Assembly (NCBI RefSeq): GCF_024204645.1
Contig: NZ_CP100351.1
Location: 248,001-312,000, forward strand
DNA: 64,000 bases
Source of the DNA: Desulfomicrobium sp. ZS1
GTDB taxonomy: Bacteria > Desulfobacterota > Desulfovibrionia > Desulfovibrionales > Desulfomicrobiaceae
Direction: 5' to 3'
Below are positions 51,670 through 61,216 of this stretch, in pieces. Numbering within the stretch: the stretch's first letter is position 1; every line of letters starts with the position of its first letter. A program made the translations under genes and the position numbers. Below the pieces are notes generated by a model that did no database searches, was not told the origin of the DNA, and saw nothing but the letters and a program-made list of their open reading frames with translations.

Positions 51670-52758
51670 CTAGTCCTGCCACCGTACGCGGATGCTTCGG
51701 ATGCTTTCAATGTTGGCAAAAAATGCCTCGACGACTTCGGGATCGAAATGACTGCCAGAGCTTTCGCGGATGATGGCCAGGCATTTTTCTTCCGGGAAGG
51801 CTTCTTTGTACGGCCTTTCACTGGCCAGGGCGTCATAGGTGTCGACCACCGCGACAATGCGTGCTGCAAGCGGGATATCTTCCTCGGCCAGGCCGAAGGG
51901 ATAGCCGCTGCCGTCCCATCGTTCATGATGCAGGAGGGCCAGCGTGCGGGCCAGGTCGAGCAACTCGTTTCCGTCCAGGTCCTTCCTGTCCCACTGCTCG
52001 CAGCTTGAGTGCGCCTCTTCCTTGCTGGTCAGCGGTCCCAGGATTTCGCATCCGAACATGCAGTGCTGCTGCATGATTTTCCACTCCACAGGGTTGAGCT
52101 TGCCGGGTTTTAACAGCACTTCGTCGGGGATGCCGATCTTGCCGATGTCGTGCAGCGGGGCGCAGTCGCGCAGGTTGGCGCAGTCGGCTTCGTCCAGCCC
52201 AAGAGCCTGGGCCAGAACCGCCGCGATTTCCCCGACCCGGATGACATGGTGTCCGGTTTCGTTGTCCTTGTATTCGGCGGCGCGGCTCAAGCGGTGCATG
52301 ATCTGGCGGCGGGTGCGTTCCAGTTCGGCGGTGCGCTCATGCACGAGCTGTTCAAGGTTGGTCTGATATTCCCTGTTTTCCCGGATCAGGCGGGCTTTTT
52401 CTATGACCTTGTTCAGCGTGTGAGCAAGGACGCTCAAATTGTGCAGAGGCTTGGTCAGAAAGTCCCAGGCGCCAATCCTCACGGCCTGTAGCGCGTCATC
52501 GACCACCCCGACGCCTGAAAGCACGATGATGGGCAGTTCCGGCGCTTCGAGCCGGGCCTGCTGCAGGAAGCCGTAGCCATCCAGAACCGGCATGTTCAAA
52601 TCGACGATGACGGCCGCAAGATCGGGCAGAACCGTGTGCATGGCATCAAGGCCTTCTTTCCCATTGCTCGCGTCGAGAGTGTCGTATCCAAGGTCTTCAA
52701 GATAGGCGCACAGGGAGCGGCGCAGCCCGTCTTCGTCGTCGATAACCAGTATATTCAT
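51670..52758 (-). CDS. Response regulator with HD-GYP phosphodiesterase output
   Basis: The 362-residue protein has a receiver (ILVIDDEDGLRRSL, phospho-acceptor in VIVDLNMPVLDG, KPL at the lysine site), a coiled-coil linker (about 125-165) and an HD-GYP domain with HDIGKIGIPDEVL and HHERWDGSGYPFGL. It should hydrolyse cyclic-di-GMP when phosphorylated. The large sensor kinase encoded 75 bp upstream is the probable partner. ATG 52758 is the receiver start. Confidence 0.92.
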   Translation of the reverse strand: MNILVIDDEDGLRRSLCAYLEDLGYDTLDASNGKEGLDAMHTVLPDLAAVIVDLNMPVLDGYGFLQQARLEAPELPIIVLSGVGVVDDALQAVRIGAWDFLTKPLHNLSVLAHTLNKVIEKARLIRENREYQTNLEQLVHERTAELERTRRQIMHRLSRAAEYKDNETGHHVIRVGEIAAVLAQALGLDEADCANLRDCAPLHDIGKIGIPDEVLLKPGKLNPVEWKIMQQHCMFGCEILGPLTSKEEAHSSCEQWDRKDLDGNELLDLARTLALLHHERWDGSGYPFGLAEEDIPLAARIVAVVDTYDALASERPYKEAFPEEKCLAIIRESSGSHFDPEVVEAFFANIESIRSIRVRWQD

Positions 52759-52833
52759 GGGGTTTCCCGTTTTGTCGGTCTGCATATGCTGTCTGACATG
52801 CCCGTCGTGATATGTTGAAATCCCGTCATCCGT

Positions 52834-55800
52834 CTAGGCATGGGCTTCATGTTTCACGGATTCCGTTGTTCCGGGCAGTTCGATGCTGAAAACTGTCCCG
52901 CCCTCGGCAGGGGCGTTGACGTACATGGTTCCGCCGTGTCCCTTGGTGATGATGAAGTAGGATACGGACAGCCCAAGGCCGGTGCCCGCCCCGGCGGTCT
53001 TGGTGGTGAAGAAGGGTTCGAAGATGCGTTTGCGGTTTTCCGGCGAGATGCCGGGTCCGTTGTCCCTGATGTCGATGCGTAGTCCCGTTTCCATTTTTCT
53101 GATCCGGATGCCGATGCAGGGATCGGTAAGGGGCGGTTCGGCTTCAGCCATGGCCTGGGCCGCGTTGCGCAGCAGGTTGAGAAGGACCTGCTCTATTTCC
53201 GTTTCCGTGCACAGCAGACAGGGCAGGTTGTCCTCTAAGTCCTTCTCGATTCTGATGGATTTGAAATCGTAGTTTTTCTTGAGGTCGTAGTCGCTGGAGG
53301 CGAGGCGCAGGGAGTTTTCGAGGATGGTCCTTATGTCGCAGACCGAGCGCCTCGACTCGCTGCGCCTGCTGAAATCGAGCATGTGGCGGATGATCTCCGC
53401 CGCCCGGACCGCTGCGCCCTGGATATCGCGAATGAAGACATCAACTTTACGTTCTTTCAGATACCTGTCCACTTGGCCGAGGTCTGCGCCGACTTTCGCG
53501 GCCGCTTCCATGTTCTTGGGGAAGTCGGTCCTGGTGCGCAGGGTGATGGTCTGGGCCGCTTGCAGCACGATGCCGAGCGGGTTGTTTATTTCGTGGGCAA
53601 TGCCGGCGGCAATGCCGCCGAGGGAGAGCATTTTTTCGGACTGGATCATGCTGTCCTGCAAGGCCCGAAGATGCGTTATGTCGCGGGTTATGGCCAGAAT
53701 GCAGGGCGTGTCGTCGATGTTCATCAGCCTGGCCGACGTCGAGCACTGCAGGATGTGCCCGTCACGGTGGCGCATGTCGAATTCAAAGTTATCGATCTGT
53801 CCGTCGCGCAGCAGGGCCTGCACGAAGTCGGTCCTTCTTTCGGGTGCGGCAAAGATGGTCAGCTCCAGCGTGCTTTTACCCAACGCTTCGTCCCGGGAGT
53901 AGCCGGTGGTGCGCGAGAAGGTTTCGTTGACCTCCAGCAGGACTCCGTCTTCCTGCCGGGCCAGGGTGATGATGTCCGGAGAAAGCTGGAAAAGGCGGGC
54001 GAACATCTCCTTGGAACGGCGCAGGTCTTCCTGGGCCTGTTTGAGTTCGGTGATATCCACGGTCATGGACAGGATGCAGGCCTCGCCGTCAAGGTTGATG
54101 AGTCCGCCGGAATACAGGATGTGTCCGGTCGTGCCGTCGGGCCTTTGCACCTGGGTTTCCATGTTGTGGATGTTGCGGCTGGCCTTGAGGCGCAGCAGTA
54201 TTTCTTGTTGGCGCGCTTGGTCGAAGGTTCCGACGTCTTTGGGCGAAAGCGTGAGAAGAACCTCGCGGCTGATGTTCATCCGGTCCAGAAAGGCAGTGTT
54301 GGCGTCCATGTACTTGCCGTCCGAAAGGCGGGTGATGACCATGGAGTAGGGAGCGTTTTCAAAAATCGTGCGGAATCGTTTCTCGCTTTCCATGATCTCC
54401 ATCTGTTTTTTCTTGAGCATGGAGATGTCACGGCCTTCAACGATGAAGTTGACGACCTGCCCTGTTTCGTTGCGGAACGGAGACATCGTGAAATCGAAGA
54501 ACGATTCCCTGCCTTCGGAATCGGCGTGCACGATCTCGCGCCGAACGGTTTTGCCATCTTTGACCTGATCGATGAGTTGCAGCAGGAGAAACTCGGCTTT
54601 GGTTTTGTCCGGCCACCAGGGTCCGTCCCAGAATGGTTTCCCGAGGACCTCCTCCGGCTTCGCTTTGATCCATTCCATGCTCGTGCGGTTGGCGACGAGG
54701 AGATTCCCCTGCAGGTCGAGCAGGCCGATGAATTGCGTGGTCTGTTCGAGTAGCGCCTTGTTCAGGGTCTGGGTGCGCTGCATTTCGAGCTGATTTTCCC
54801 TGCTTTTTTGGATGTCGAGGTTAAGGCCGATGATGCGCGTCGGCCGGCCCTCGTCGTCCCAGGAAACGGCGCGGCCTTTGCCCATGATCCAGCGCCAGGA
54901 GCCGTCCTTGGCGCGCAGGCGGTACTGGGCTTCATACATGCCCTTGCCGCCTTCGCTGATGTAGGCGGAAAAGCTGGCCAGCGCTTTTTCCCGTTCCTCG
55001 GGGTGAATCAGGGCGGTCCAGTCCTCCACGCCGCCCGTAACGACTTGGGGAGCGTACCCAAGCATGGCGTACCATTCCGGGCTGTGCACTTCCCGGCCTT
55101 CTGTCGGGTAGTGCTCCCAGAATCCGGCCTGGGTGGTTTCAAGGGCTAGGCGGAAGCGGTCGACCTGTTCCGTCAGGGCGGACTCGGTGCGCCTTAGATC
55201 GTTGATCTTTTTGCGCAGCGTGCGGCTCAGGGCCCAGGCGACTCCGGCCAGGACAAGGAAGACGACGGCCGTTAAAAGCGCCGCGAACTTCAAGGCTTCA
55301 AGGGTCTGCTTGCCCAGAAAAGAGGTCGGTAATTGAATCCAGCGATCAGTGATACTCTTTATGCCCGGCTCAGGGATGGACGCCAGTGCCTTGGCCACGG
55401 CGCTGGCCAGAAGTGGATAATGCTTGCTGACGCCGATGGACAGGTCCTGGGTCACGTCCAGATCTCCGGCGACGCGCAGGTTGGGCAGCTTTTCCTGTTC
55501 GATGTGCCATGCGGCCACGGCTAGGCTCTCCACAAAGGCGTCGACTACTCCGAATGAGACGTCGCGCAGCCCTTCGCGAATGGTCTCCAATTCCACCACG
55601 GTGAACCGGCCTTGGCCGGCCTTCTTGACCAGCGTCGCCGAGGCGTAACCCCGGACCACTGCCACGCGCATCCCGGCGAGATCTTCCAGGGACAGAGGGC
55701 CTTTCATATGGCGGGCGGTGACGATGACCAGCGGAATGCGGACAAAGGGCTGGGTGAAGAGCGTGTATTCGGAGCGTTCCGCGTTGTTGACGATAGCCGG

Positions 55801-56103
55801 GGCAAGCGCCGTGGTTCCGTCTTGCAGGCCCTCAAGGGCCTGGGTCCAGGGTATGCCCTGTTTGCGGAAGGTGATGCCGAGGCGTTCTTCGATCCGGGCG
55901 ATGAGGTCGGCGCTCAGGCCGGTGAACGTGCCGTCCGGTTTTTCGAATTCGATGGGGGGGAACGAGCGGTCAAAGGAAAGGGTCAGGGAATCCTTGTGCT
56001 CGGCCAGCCAGGCCCGTTCCTTGGGACTGAGGTCCAGCGGAGGGTTTGCCAGACATTGGCTGCAAGCGGTCAGCAGCAGGAGCAGGGCAAGGATGAAGCG
56101 CAT
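52834..56103 (-). CDS. Hybrid-input sensor kinase: periplasmic SBP_bac_3 domain, TM, multi-PAS, histidine kinase
   Basis: The 1089-residue protein begins with a signal or anchor (MRFILALLLLLTACSQCLA). A periplasmic amino-acid-binding-protein-like domain follows (about 30-260, LTLSFDRSFPPIEFEKPDGTFTGLSADLIARI), then a transmembrane helix (about 295-318, LKFAALLTAVVFLVLAGVAWAL). Four PAS/PAC modules come next (about 330-800), then H-box GGIAAGIAHEINNPLGIV and HATPase boxes NLLRNAAQAM, DNGPGI and GTGLGLSVSYF. It senses a periplasmic ligand and phosphorylates a regulator, most likely the HD-GYP protein downstream. Upstream in-frame ATGs at 56136 and 56178 are possible but lack the signal-peptide start. 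Confidence 0.9.
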   Translation of the reverse strand: MRFILALLLLLTACSQCLANPPLDLSPKERAWLAEHKDSLTLSFDRSFPPIEFEKPDGTFTGLSADLIARIEERLGITFRKQGIPWTQALEGLQDGTTALAPAIVNNAERSEYTLFTQPFVRIPLVIVTARHMKGPLSLEDLAGMRVAVVRGYASATLVKKAGQGRFTVVELETIREGLRDVSFGVVDAFVESLAVAAWHIEQEKLPNLRVAGDLDVTQDLSIGVSKHYPLLASAVAKALASIPEPGIKSITDRWIQLPTSFLGKQTLEALKFAALLTAVVFLVLAGVAWALSRTLRKKINDLRRTESALTEQVDRFRLALETTQAGFWEHYPTEGREVHSPEWYAMLGYAPQVVTGGVEDWTALIHPEEREKALASFSAYISEGGKGMYEAQYRLRAKDGSWRWIMGKGRAVSWDDEGRPTRIIGLNLDIQKSRENQLEMQRTQTLNKALLEQTTQFIGLLDLQGNLLVANRTSMEWIKAKPEEVLGKPFWDGPWWPDKTKAEFLLLQLIDQVKDGKTVRREIVHADSEGRESFFDFTMSPFRNETGQVVNFIVEGRDISMLKKKQMEIMESEKRFRTIFENAPYSMVITRLSDGKYMDANTAFLDRMNISREVLLTLSPKDVGTFDQARQQEILLRLKASRNIHNMETQVQRPDGTTGHILYSGGLINLDGEACILSMTVDITELKQAQEDLRRSKEMFARLFQLSPDIITLARQEDGVLLEVNETFSRTTGYSRDEALGKSTLELTIFAAPERRTDFVQALLRDGQIDNFEFDMRHRDGHILQCSTSARLMNIDDTPCILAITRDITHLRALQDSMIQSEKMLSLGGIAAGIAHEINNPLGIVLQAAQTITLRTRTDFPKNMEAAAKVGADLGQVDRYLKERKVDVFIRDIQGAAVRAAEIIRHMLDFSRRSESRRSVCDIRTILENSLRLASSDYDLKKNYDFKSIRIEKDLEDNLPCLLCTETEIEQVLLNLLRNAAQAMAEAEPPLTDPCIGIRIRKMETGLRIDIRDNGPGISPENRKRIFEPFFTTKTAGAGTGLGLSVSYFIITKGHGGTMYVNAPAEGGTVFSIELPGTTESVKHEAHA

Positions 56104-56210
56104 GGGCCATTCCGGGGATGAAGATGCAGACCGCATGACTCGGCCATGATTACTCCTGATACGTCGGCCATCCAGCAAGCAGGAACGCGGATGGTTCCTC
56201 CCCCTTTCGT

Positions 56211-56254
56211 GCGCACACCGCGCTCACCGATCTGACGCCCAGCGCGGTGTGCGC
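56211..56254. repeat. 14-bp perfect inverted repeat between AOR and sensor-kinase genes
   Basis: GCGCACACCGCGCT, 16 nt, AGCGCGGTGTGCGC. It lies downstream of the AOR gene and upstream of the kinase. Without a T-tract it could be a weak terminator, an mRNA-end hairpin or a dimeric regulator site. Confidence 0.75.
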
Positions 56255-56371
56255 GTCGTTGTTCGGGCGAGGCCTGGCTGGCTGAATCCAGATTTTGTAT
56301 GACATTTTCTGCCTTCGCTATCCGGGGCAGTCAAGCATTTAATGTTGTTGAAGATATGAGATGAATGCGGA

Positions 56372-58315
56372 TCAGGCCCGCTTGCCTCCGTGCGGATAGG
56401 CCGCAAGGGGCCAAAGCGTTGGCCCGGTCCATTCGGGGTAGGGCCCCTCGTCGTGCAGGCGTGCCCCTTCCCGGGCCAACCCCAGTTCCTGCATGCGTTT
56501 CTCCGTCGGAACGCCGGTTTGCGTGTCCTGTCCTTGCAGGGTGTAGTAGCGGCCCAGAAGAGCCCGGTGTCTGGCCCGCTCCCTTTCCATTTCTTCCGGG
56601 CTGTGGTGGTCCGGGTTCAGGGGGATGGAGTCGTGGGCGCTGGTGATGCCCTGACGGGCGTTGAAGGCTTTTTCCAGCGTATAGATGCGGTCCGCCGCTT
56701 CGAGAAGACTCGCTTCGGTGAAGACTTCCCCTGTGGCCGCGTTCAGCAGCCGGGCCAAGCCTTCGAAAAGGGGATATTTCCAGGCCAGGGGCAGGGCGTT
56801 GGCCCATGAATTGACCGCCCCCTTGCAGCGTCCCACCGAGTCGGCCAGGGTGCAGACCCGCTCCGAGAGAATTATGGCTTGCACCGGGTCGTCCATGTCC
56901 GCATGCAAGGCGCCGGAGGCCTGAAGCTTCGGGTACAGTTCCGGATCGTTCTCGCCGTAGGCCCAGCTGCGGCCGCGCAGATGGTCCGCCCCGCGCGTCG
57001 AGGTGGCGTGGGCCAGGGCGAAGAGTCCGGCCGGGTAAGGCCCGCGACTTAAGCCCTTGACGTGGTAGCAGTACTGCATGGCCTTGGGGCCGAGAATTTT
57101 TGCCATGGAGAGCATGCCCTCGGCCAGAATATTGCCGAAGCCCTCGCGCAAGGCCGTCAGGTGGACCAGTTCGACCTGGTCCTCGATATTTTCCCACGAC
57201 AGGTCGAGGCCGCCGGTCTGTTCACGGGTCAGGATGCCGCGCGCGAAGAGGTCCTTGGCCAGGGCCATGGTGTTGCCCAGCGGGATGACGTCGAGACCGT
57301 AGATGTCGCCAAGGTTGCTCATCTCCATGATGGCCACGGGATCGCAGACTCCGCAGTTGGTGCCCATGCAGAAGATGGACTCGTATTCAAGAGCCTCGCC
57401 GTGCTCGCCCTTGCGCGGGCCATCCGGGATTTCGTACACGTTCTTGCAGCGTACGGAGCAGTTTCCACAGCCTGTGCGGCCGATCTCGTATTTCTTCCAG
57501 GCTTCGGGCCGCAGTTCGGGAGGCACCTCGCCCGGTTCCAGGTATTTTGCGTAATTGCGAAAGCCGGGCCGCCAGTCGCTCATGCCGTGGTGGGAGCCGT
57601 ATTTGCTGGCCACATTCTGCTGAAATTCGTCCTTGGCGAAGAATTCGCGGTCCAGTCCGGCCAATTCCTTGAATGTGACGGGGTCGGCCAGGCTTATGGC
57701 ATGGTTGCCGACGACCACGATGGCTTTTACATTCTTGGATCCGAGTACTGCGCCGCTGCCGCGTGCGGCCGAGGCGTATTTATCGACAATGGTCGAGGCG
57801 AAGCGGACCAGATTTTCGCCTGCCTGGCCGATGCAGGCCACGGATGCTTTTTGGCCGTGTTTGGCCAGGAGCAGGTCGGTCGTTTCCCATGCGCCTTTGC
57901 CCCACAGGCCGGTTGCGTCATGCAACGCAGCCGTTTCCGGAGTGACCAGCAGATAGCATGGTCTGGGGGCGCGGCCGGTGATGATGATCTGGTCGGCGCG
58001 GGCGCGTTTCATGATTGTCGCAAAGCGTTCGCCGGCGTTGCCGTCGCCGAGGATGCCCGAGTAGGGAGAGAGGGTCGAAACTTCCATGCGGCTGGTCATG
58101 CCCAGTATCGTGCCGGACAGGGGGCCGGGCGCGATGCAGTAGATATTGTCCGGACTTAAAGGATCAAGCCCCGGCGCGATGCGGTCGAAAAGGACTTTTG
58201 AGTTGAGGCCGCGTCCGCCCAGAAAGGCCAACGCCAGATCACGGGACAATTTCCGGCCATGGACCAAGTCTGCCGTCAGGTCGATGTCGATGATGCGTCC
58301 GGTCCAGGCGTGCAT
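56372..58315 (-). CDS. Aldehyde:ferredoxin oxidoreductase family tungstoenzyme
   Basis: The 647-residue enzyme oxidises aldehydes to acids with ferredoxin, using a tungsten bis-pterin and one 4Fe-4S cluster. The N-terminal pterin domain shows GRGLNSKVLFDRI, GPLSGTILGMTSRMEVSTLSPYSG and GNAGERFATIMKRA. The cluster cysteines are in GCGNCSVRCKNVYEI and the late Cys in VGRCKGAV. Length is slightly above the 605-620 of archaeal AOR. ATG 58315 follows AGGAGG by six bases. It stands alone. Its need for tungsten ties it to the transporter at 24852-27697. Confidence 0.92.
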   Translation of the reverse strand: MHAWTGRIIDIDLTADLVHGRKLSRDLALAFLGGRGLNSKVLFDRIAPGLDPLSPDNIYCIAPGPLSGTILGMTSRMEVSTLSPYSGILGDGNAGERFATIMKRARADQIIITGRAPRPCYLLVTPETAALHDATGLWGKGAWETTDLLLAKHGQKASVACIGQAGENLVRFASTIVDKYASAARGSGAVLGSKNVKAIVVVGNHAISLADPVTFKELAGLDREFFAKDEFQQNVASKYGSHHGMSDWRPGFRNYAKYLEPGEVPPELRPEAWKKYEIGRTGCGNCSVRCKNVYEIPDGPRKGEHGEALEYESIFCMGTNCGVCDPVAIMEMSNLGDIYGLDVIPLGNTMALAKDLFARGILTREQTGGLDLSWENIEDQVELVHLTALREGFGNILAEGMLSMAKILGPKAMQYCYHVKGLSRGPYPAGLFALAHATSTRGADHLRGRSWAYGENDPELYPKLQASGALHADMDDPVQAIILSERVCTLADSVGRCKGAVNSWANALPLAWKYPLFEGLARLLNAATGEVFTEASLLEAADRIYTLEKAFNARQGITSAHDSIPLNPDHHSPEEMERERARHRALLGRYYTLQGQDTQTGVPTEKRMQELGLAREGARLHDEGPYPEWTGPTLWPLAAYPHGGKRA

Positions 58316-58345
58316 GGTGACCTCCTGCAAAAAGAGTTTGACGGC

Positions 58346-58374
58346 ATAGTATTTCTTTCGGAGGAATAATGCAA
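58346..58374 (-). promoter_or_regulatory. Sigma70-type promoter of the AOR-family gene
   Basis: TTGCAT, 17 bp, TACTAT on the minus strand, about 30 bp before the AOR start codon. Confidence 0.55.
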
Positions 58375-58439
58375 AGAATGGGACTCATGGGGCATGTGGG
58401 GCCTATGATTTTTCATCACCCATAGATCCCCTGCTTTTT

Positions 58440-59000
58440 TTACAAACCCTGCCACAATATTTTGCCGCCGATGCCCATGAGCACCAGCCCGCCGAGCACT
58501 TCGGCGTAGTGTCCGAGGCGGGTCTGGCAGCCCAGGAATTTGCCCAGATGCATGCCTGCGGCCGTGAAAAGCAGGGCGACCACTCCGATGATCGCGGCCG
58601 GAAACCAGATCGACAGCCTCAGCATGGCCAGGGTGAAGCCGACGGCCAGGGCATCGATGCTGGTGGCCACGGAAAGCATGATCAGTCTTGAGCCTGCGGT
58701 AGGGTCCTGGCAGACGTCGTTCTCGTCGTGGTGTAGCCCTTCCCAGAGCATGTGTCCTCCGATATAGAGGAGCAGGGCGAAAGTGATCCAGTGGCCGAAA
58801 CGCAGGAAATAGTCGCGTACGATGAGGCCCCCGAACCAGCCGATGATCGGCATCGCGGCCTGGAAAAGGCCGAAATGCCAGGCCAGGCGGAAGGTCTGCC
58901 GGTTGGTCACGATCCTCAGCGCCGCGCCGGCGGCGATGGCCACGGCAAAGGCGTCCATGGCCAAGGCGACAGCCACGGCCAGAATTTCAACAAAAGGCAT
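58440..59000 (-). CDS. mntP: MntP-family manganese efflux pump
   Basis: The 186-residue protein has six predicted helices and the duplicated MntP motifs: VALAMDAFAVAIAAGA in helix 1 and SVATSIDALAVGFTLAM in helix 4, whose aspartates are important for Mn export in E. coli. ATG 59000 has GGAG six bases upstream; the frame is open further 5' but without family sequence. I looked for a yybP-ykoY (Mn) riboswitch in the 215-bp gap to speA and could not recognise one. Confidence 0.93.
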   Translation of the reverse strand: MPFVEILAVAVALAMDAFAVAIAAGAALRIVTNRQTFRLAWHFGLFQAAMPIIGWFGGLIVRDYFLRFGHWITFALLLYIGGHMLWEGLHHDENDVCQDPTAGSRLIMLSVATSIDALAVGFTLAMLRLSIWFPAAIIGVVALLFTAAGMHLGKFLGCQTRLGHYAEVLGGLVLMGIGGKILWQGL

Positions 59001-59123
59001 TGCGCTCTCCTGCGGGTGAAGTGGCACAAGGCAGATAGCCCAGGGCGGCGCCCAAGGCAAAGGCGAATTTGGAACGATCCAGGCGCCTGAATCTCCTCAT
59101 GCGCCGGTGGGCCACAAGTTTTA

Positions 59124-59151
59124 TTGACGGCCTGCCCCCCGGCTGTTTAGA
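59124..59151 (+). promoter_or_regulatory. Possible promoter of the polyamine operon
   Basis: TTGACG, 16 bp, TTTAGA, about 65 bp upstream of the speA start. Confidence 0.4.
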
Positions 59152-59215
59152 GGGGTGCGCTGGTCCGGATTGTAGCCGGGTCTGCATTTTACAGGAAAGA
59201 TGGTGGAGGATTTTG

Positions 59216-61183
59216 ATGCGATCTCGGAATCTTGAAAAATGGACCGTGGAACGTTCTGTGGAACTCTACGGCGTGGACAATTGGGGCGGGGGATATTTTA
59301 AGATCACCCCCGATGGCAAGCTCGGCATCACGCCCTTTCCGGGCAAGGAAGTCTGCGTGCCTATTCCTTCCATTATAAGCGGTCTGCAGGAACGCGGTCT
59401 GGGGTTGCCAGTGCTGCTTCGGATCGAAAATCTGCTTGATGCGCAAATTTCTCTGCTCCATGACTCTTTTGCCTCGGCCATCAAGACCCTGCAATACAGT
59501 GGCGAATTTCGCGGCGTATACCCCGTGAAAGTCAATCAGCAGCAGCAGGTTTTGGAAGAGATCGCCAAAGTCGGGGACCGCTACAACCACGGCTACGAGG
59601 TCGGCAGCAAGGCCGAGCTGATCGCGGCGCTGTCCTTTTTGAAAAATCCCAAGGCCTGTCTGGTCTGCAACGGCTACAAGGATCAGGATTACATCGATCT
59701 GGCCCTGTACGCCTGCAAAATGGGTTTTTTGTGCTTTTTGGTGCTCGAAATGCCGAGCGAGCTGCCGCTGATTCTGGACCGGGCCAAGGCGCTGGGCATC
59801 AAGCCGCGCATCGGCGTGCGCATCAAGGTCTCCACGCAGGCGGGCGGACACTGGGCCGAGTCGGCCGGGGATCTGTCCATCTTCGGCCTGTCCACGGCCG
59901 AGGTCGTGGACGTGCTCGACCTGCTGCGTAGTCAGAACATGCTCGATTGCGTGCAGCTGCTGCATTTTCATCTGGGTTCCCAGATACCCAACATTCGCGA
60001 CATCCGCACCGCCGTGCACGAGGCCGCGCGCATGTACGCGGAGCTGGTCAAGGAAGGCTGCGCCATGGGCTTTCTGGACCTGGGCGGCGGTCTGGCCGTG
60101 GACTACGACGGCTCCCATACCAATTACGCCAGCAGCCGCAACTATTCCCTGGAGGAATACTGCACGGACATCGTCGAGTCGGTCATGGCCACGGTGGATG
60201 AGCACGAGCTGCCGCATCCGCACATCATCACCGAGTCCGGCCGGGCCACGGTGGCCTACTATTCGGTGCTGCTTTTTAATGTACTCGATGTCAGTCGCCT
60301 GGAAGACCGCACCGTGCCCCAGACCTTGGACGAGGAAGACCCCGAGGCCATCCACAACCTGCTTGAGGTCTACAATTCGCTTTCGCTCAAGAATCTTCAG
60401 GAGTGCTACAACGACGCCATCTATTACCGCGACCAGATGCGCCAACTCTTCCGCTTGGGCCAGTGCAGCCTGCGTCAGCGGGCCATGAGCGACACCATCT
60501 TCTGGGCCGTAATCCGCAACATCGCCGAGAAGCTGCCCGAGATGAAGAATCCGCCCTCGGCCTTGAAGGACGTGGACCTGGCCCTGGCCAGCATCTACTA
60601 CTGCAACATGAGCGTGTTCCAGTCCCTGCCCGACGCCTGGGCCATCGGACACCTCTTTCCGATCATGCCCGTGCACCGGCTGGACGAGTGCCCCGAAGAG
60701 CAGGCCATCCTGGCCGACATCACCTGCGACAGCGACGGCAAGCTGGACAGTTTCATCGACATCCATGGCGTCAAGCGCGTGCTGGAGCTGCATTCGGTCA
60801 AGCCTTGCGAGCCCTACTACCTGGGCGCGTTTCTGGTCGGTGCCTACCAGGAGACCCTGGGCGACCTGCACAACCTCTTCGGCGACACCAACGTGGTCAG
60901 CGTGCGTATCAATGAAGACGGCACCTACGATTTCATCCGCGAGCTGGAAGGCGACAGCGTGGCCGACGTGTTGTCCTACGTCGAGTTCGAGCCCAAGCAG
61001 GTCCTGGAGAACTTCCGCAAGGTGGCGGAGCAGGGCGTGCGCACGGGCAAGATCAGCCCTCAGGAGCGTTTTATGATCATGCGCGCCTATGAACGGGGCA
61101 TGCGCGGATATACGTATCTGAATGTGGACCGGGACTGCGAAAATACCGATGCCTGCGCGACCGGATTGACGAGCGGATTGTAA
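59216..61183 (+). CDS. speA: Biosynthetic arginine decarboxylase
   Basis: The 655-residue PLP enzyme converts arginine to agmatine. The PLP lysine lies in YPVKVNQQQQVLEEI, as in E. coli SpeA; other signatures are GYEVGSKAELIAAL, HFHLGSQIPNIRDI, FLDLGGGLAVDYDGS and ITESGRATVAYYSVL. ATG 59216 follows GGAGGATTTTG; an open frame begins at 59069 but lacks family sequence. It is the first gene of a three-gene polyamine operon. No agmatinase or agmatine deiminase gene is visible within the window. Confidence 0.94.
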   Translation: MRSRNLEKWTVERSVELYGVDNWGGGYFKITPDGKLGITPFPGKEVCVPIPSIISGLQERGLGLPVLLRIENLLDAQISLLHDSFASAIKTLQYSGEFRGVYPVKVNQQQQVLEEIAKVGDRYNHGYEVGSKAELIAALSFLKNPKACLVCNGYKDQDYIDLALYACKMGFLCFLVLEMPSELPLILDRAKALGIKPRIGVRIKVSTQAGGHWAESAGDLSIFGLSTAEVVDVLDLLRSQNMLDCVQLLHFHLGSQIPNIRDIRTAVHEAARMYAELVKEGCAMGFLDLGGGLAVDYDGSHTNYASSRNYSLEEYCTDIVESVMATVDEHELPHPHIITESGRATVAYYSVLLFNVLDVSRLEDRTVPQTLDEEDPEAIHNLLEVYNSLSLKNLQECYNDAIYYRDQMRQLFRLGQCSLRQRAMSDTIFWAVIRNIAEKLPEMKNPPSALKDVDLALASIYYCNMSVFQSLPDAWAIGHLFPIMPVHRLDECPEEQAILADITCDSDGKLDSFIDIHGVKRVLELHSVKPCEPYYLGAFLVGAYQETLGDLHNLFGDTNVVSVRINEDGTYDFIRELEGDSVADVLSYVEFEPKQVLENFRKVAEQGVRTGKISPQERFMIMRAYERGMRGYTYLNVDRDCENTDACATGLTSGL

Positions 61184-61216
61184 TCTTTAAAAAACATTTT
61201 TTTAAGGAGGAGTGCC

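Noticed and set aside
59001-59215. Manganese (yybP-ykoY) riboswitch upstream of mntP
   Set aside because: No conserved loop motifs of that class could be found by eye.
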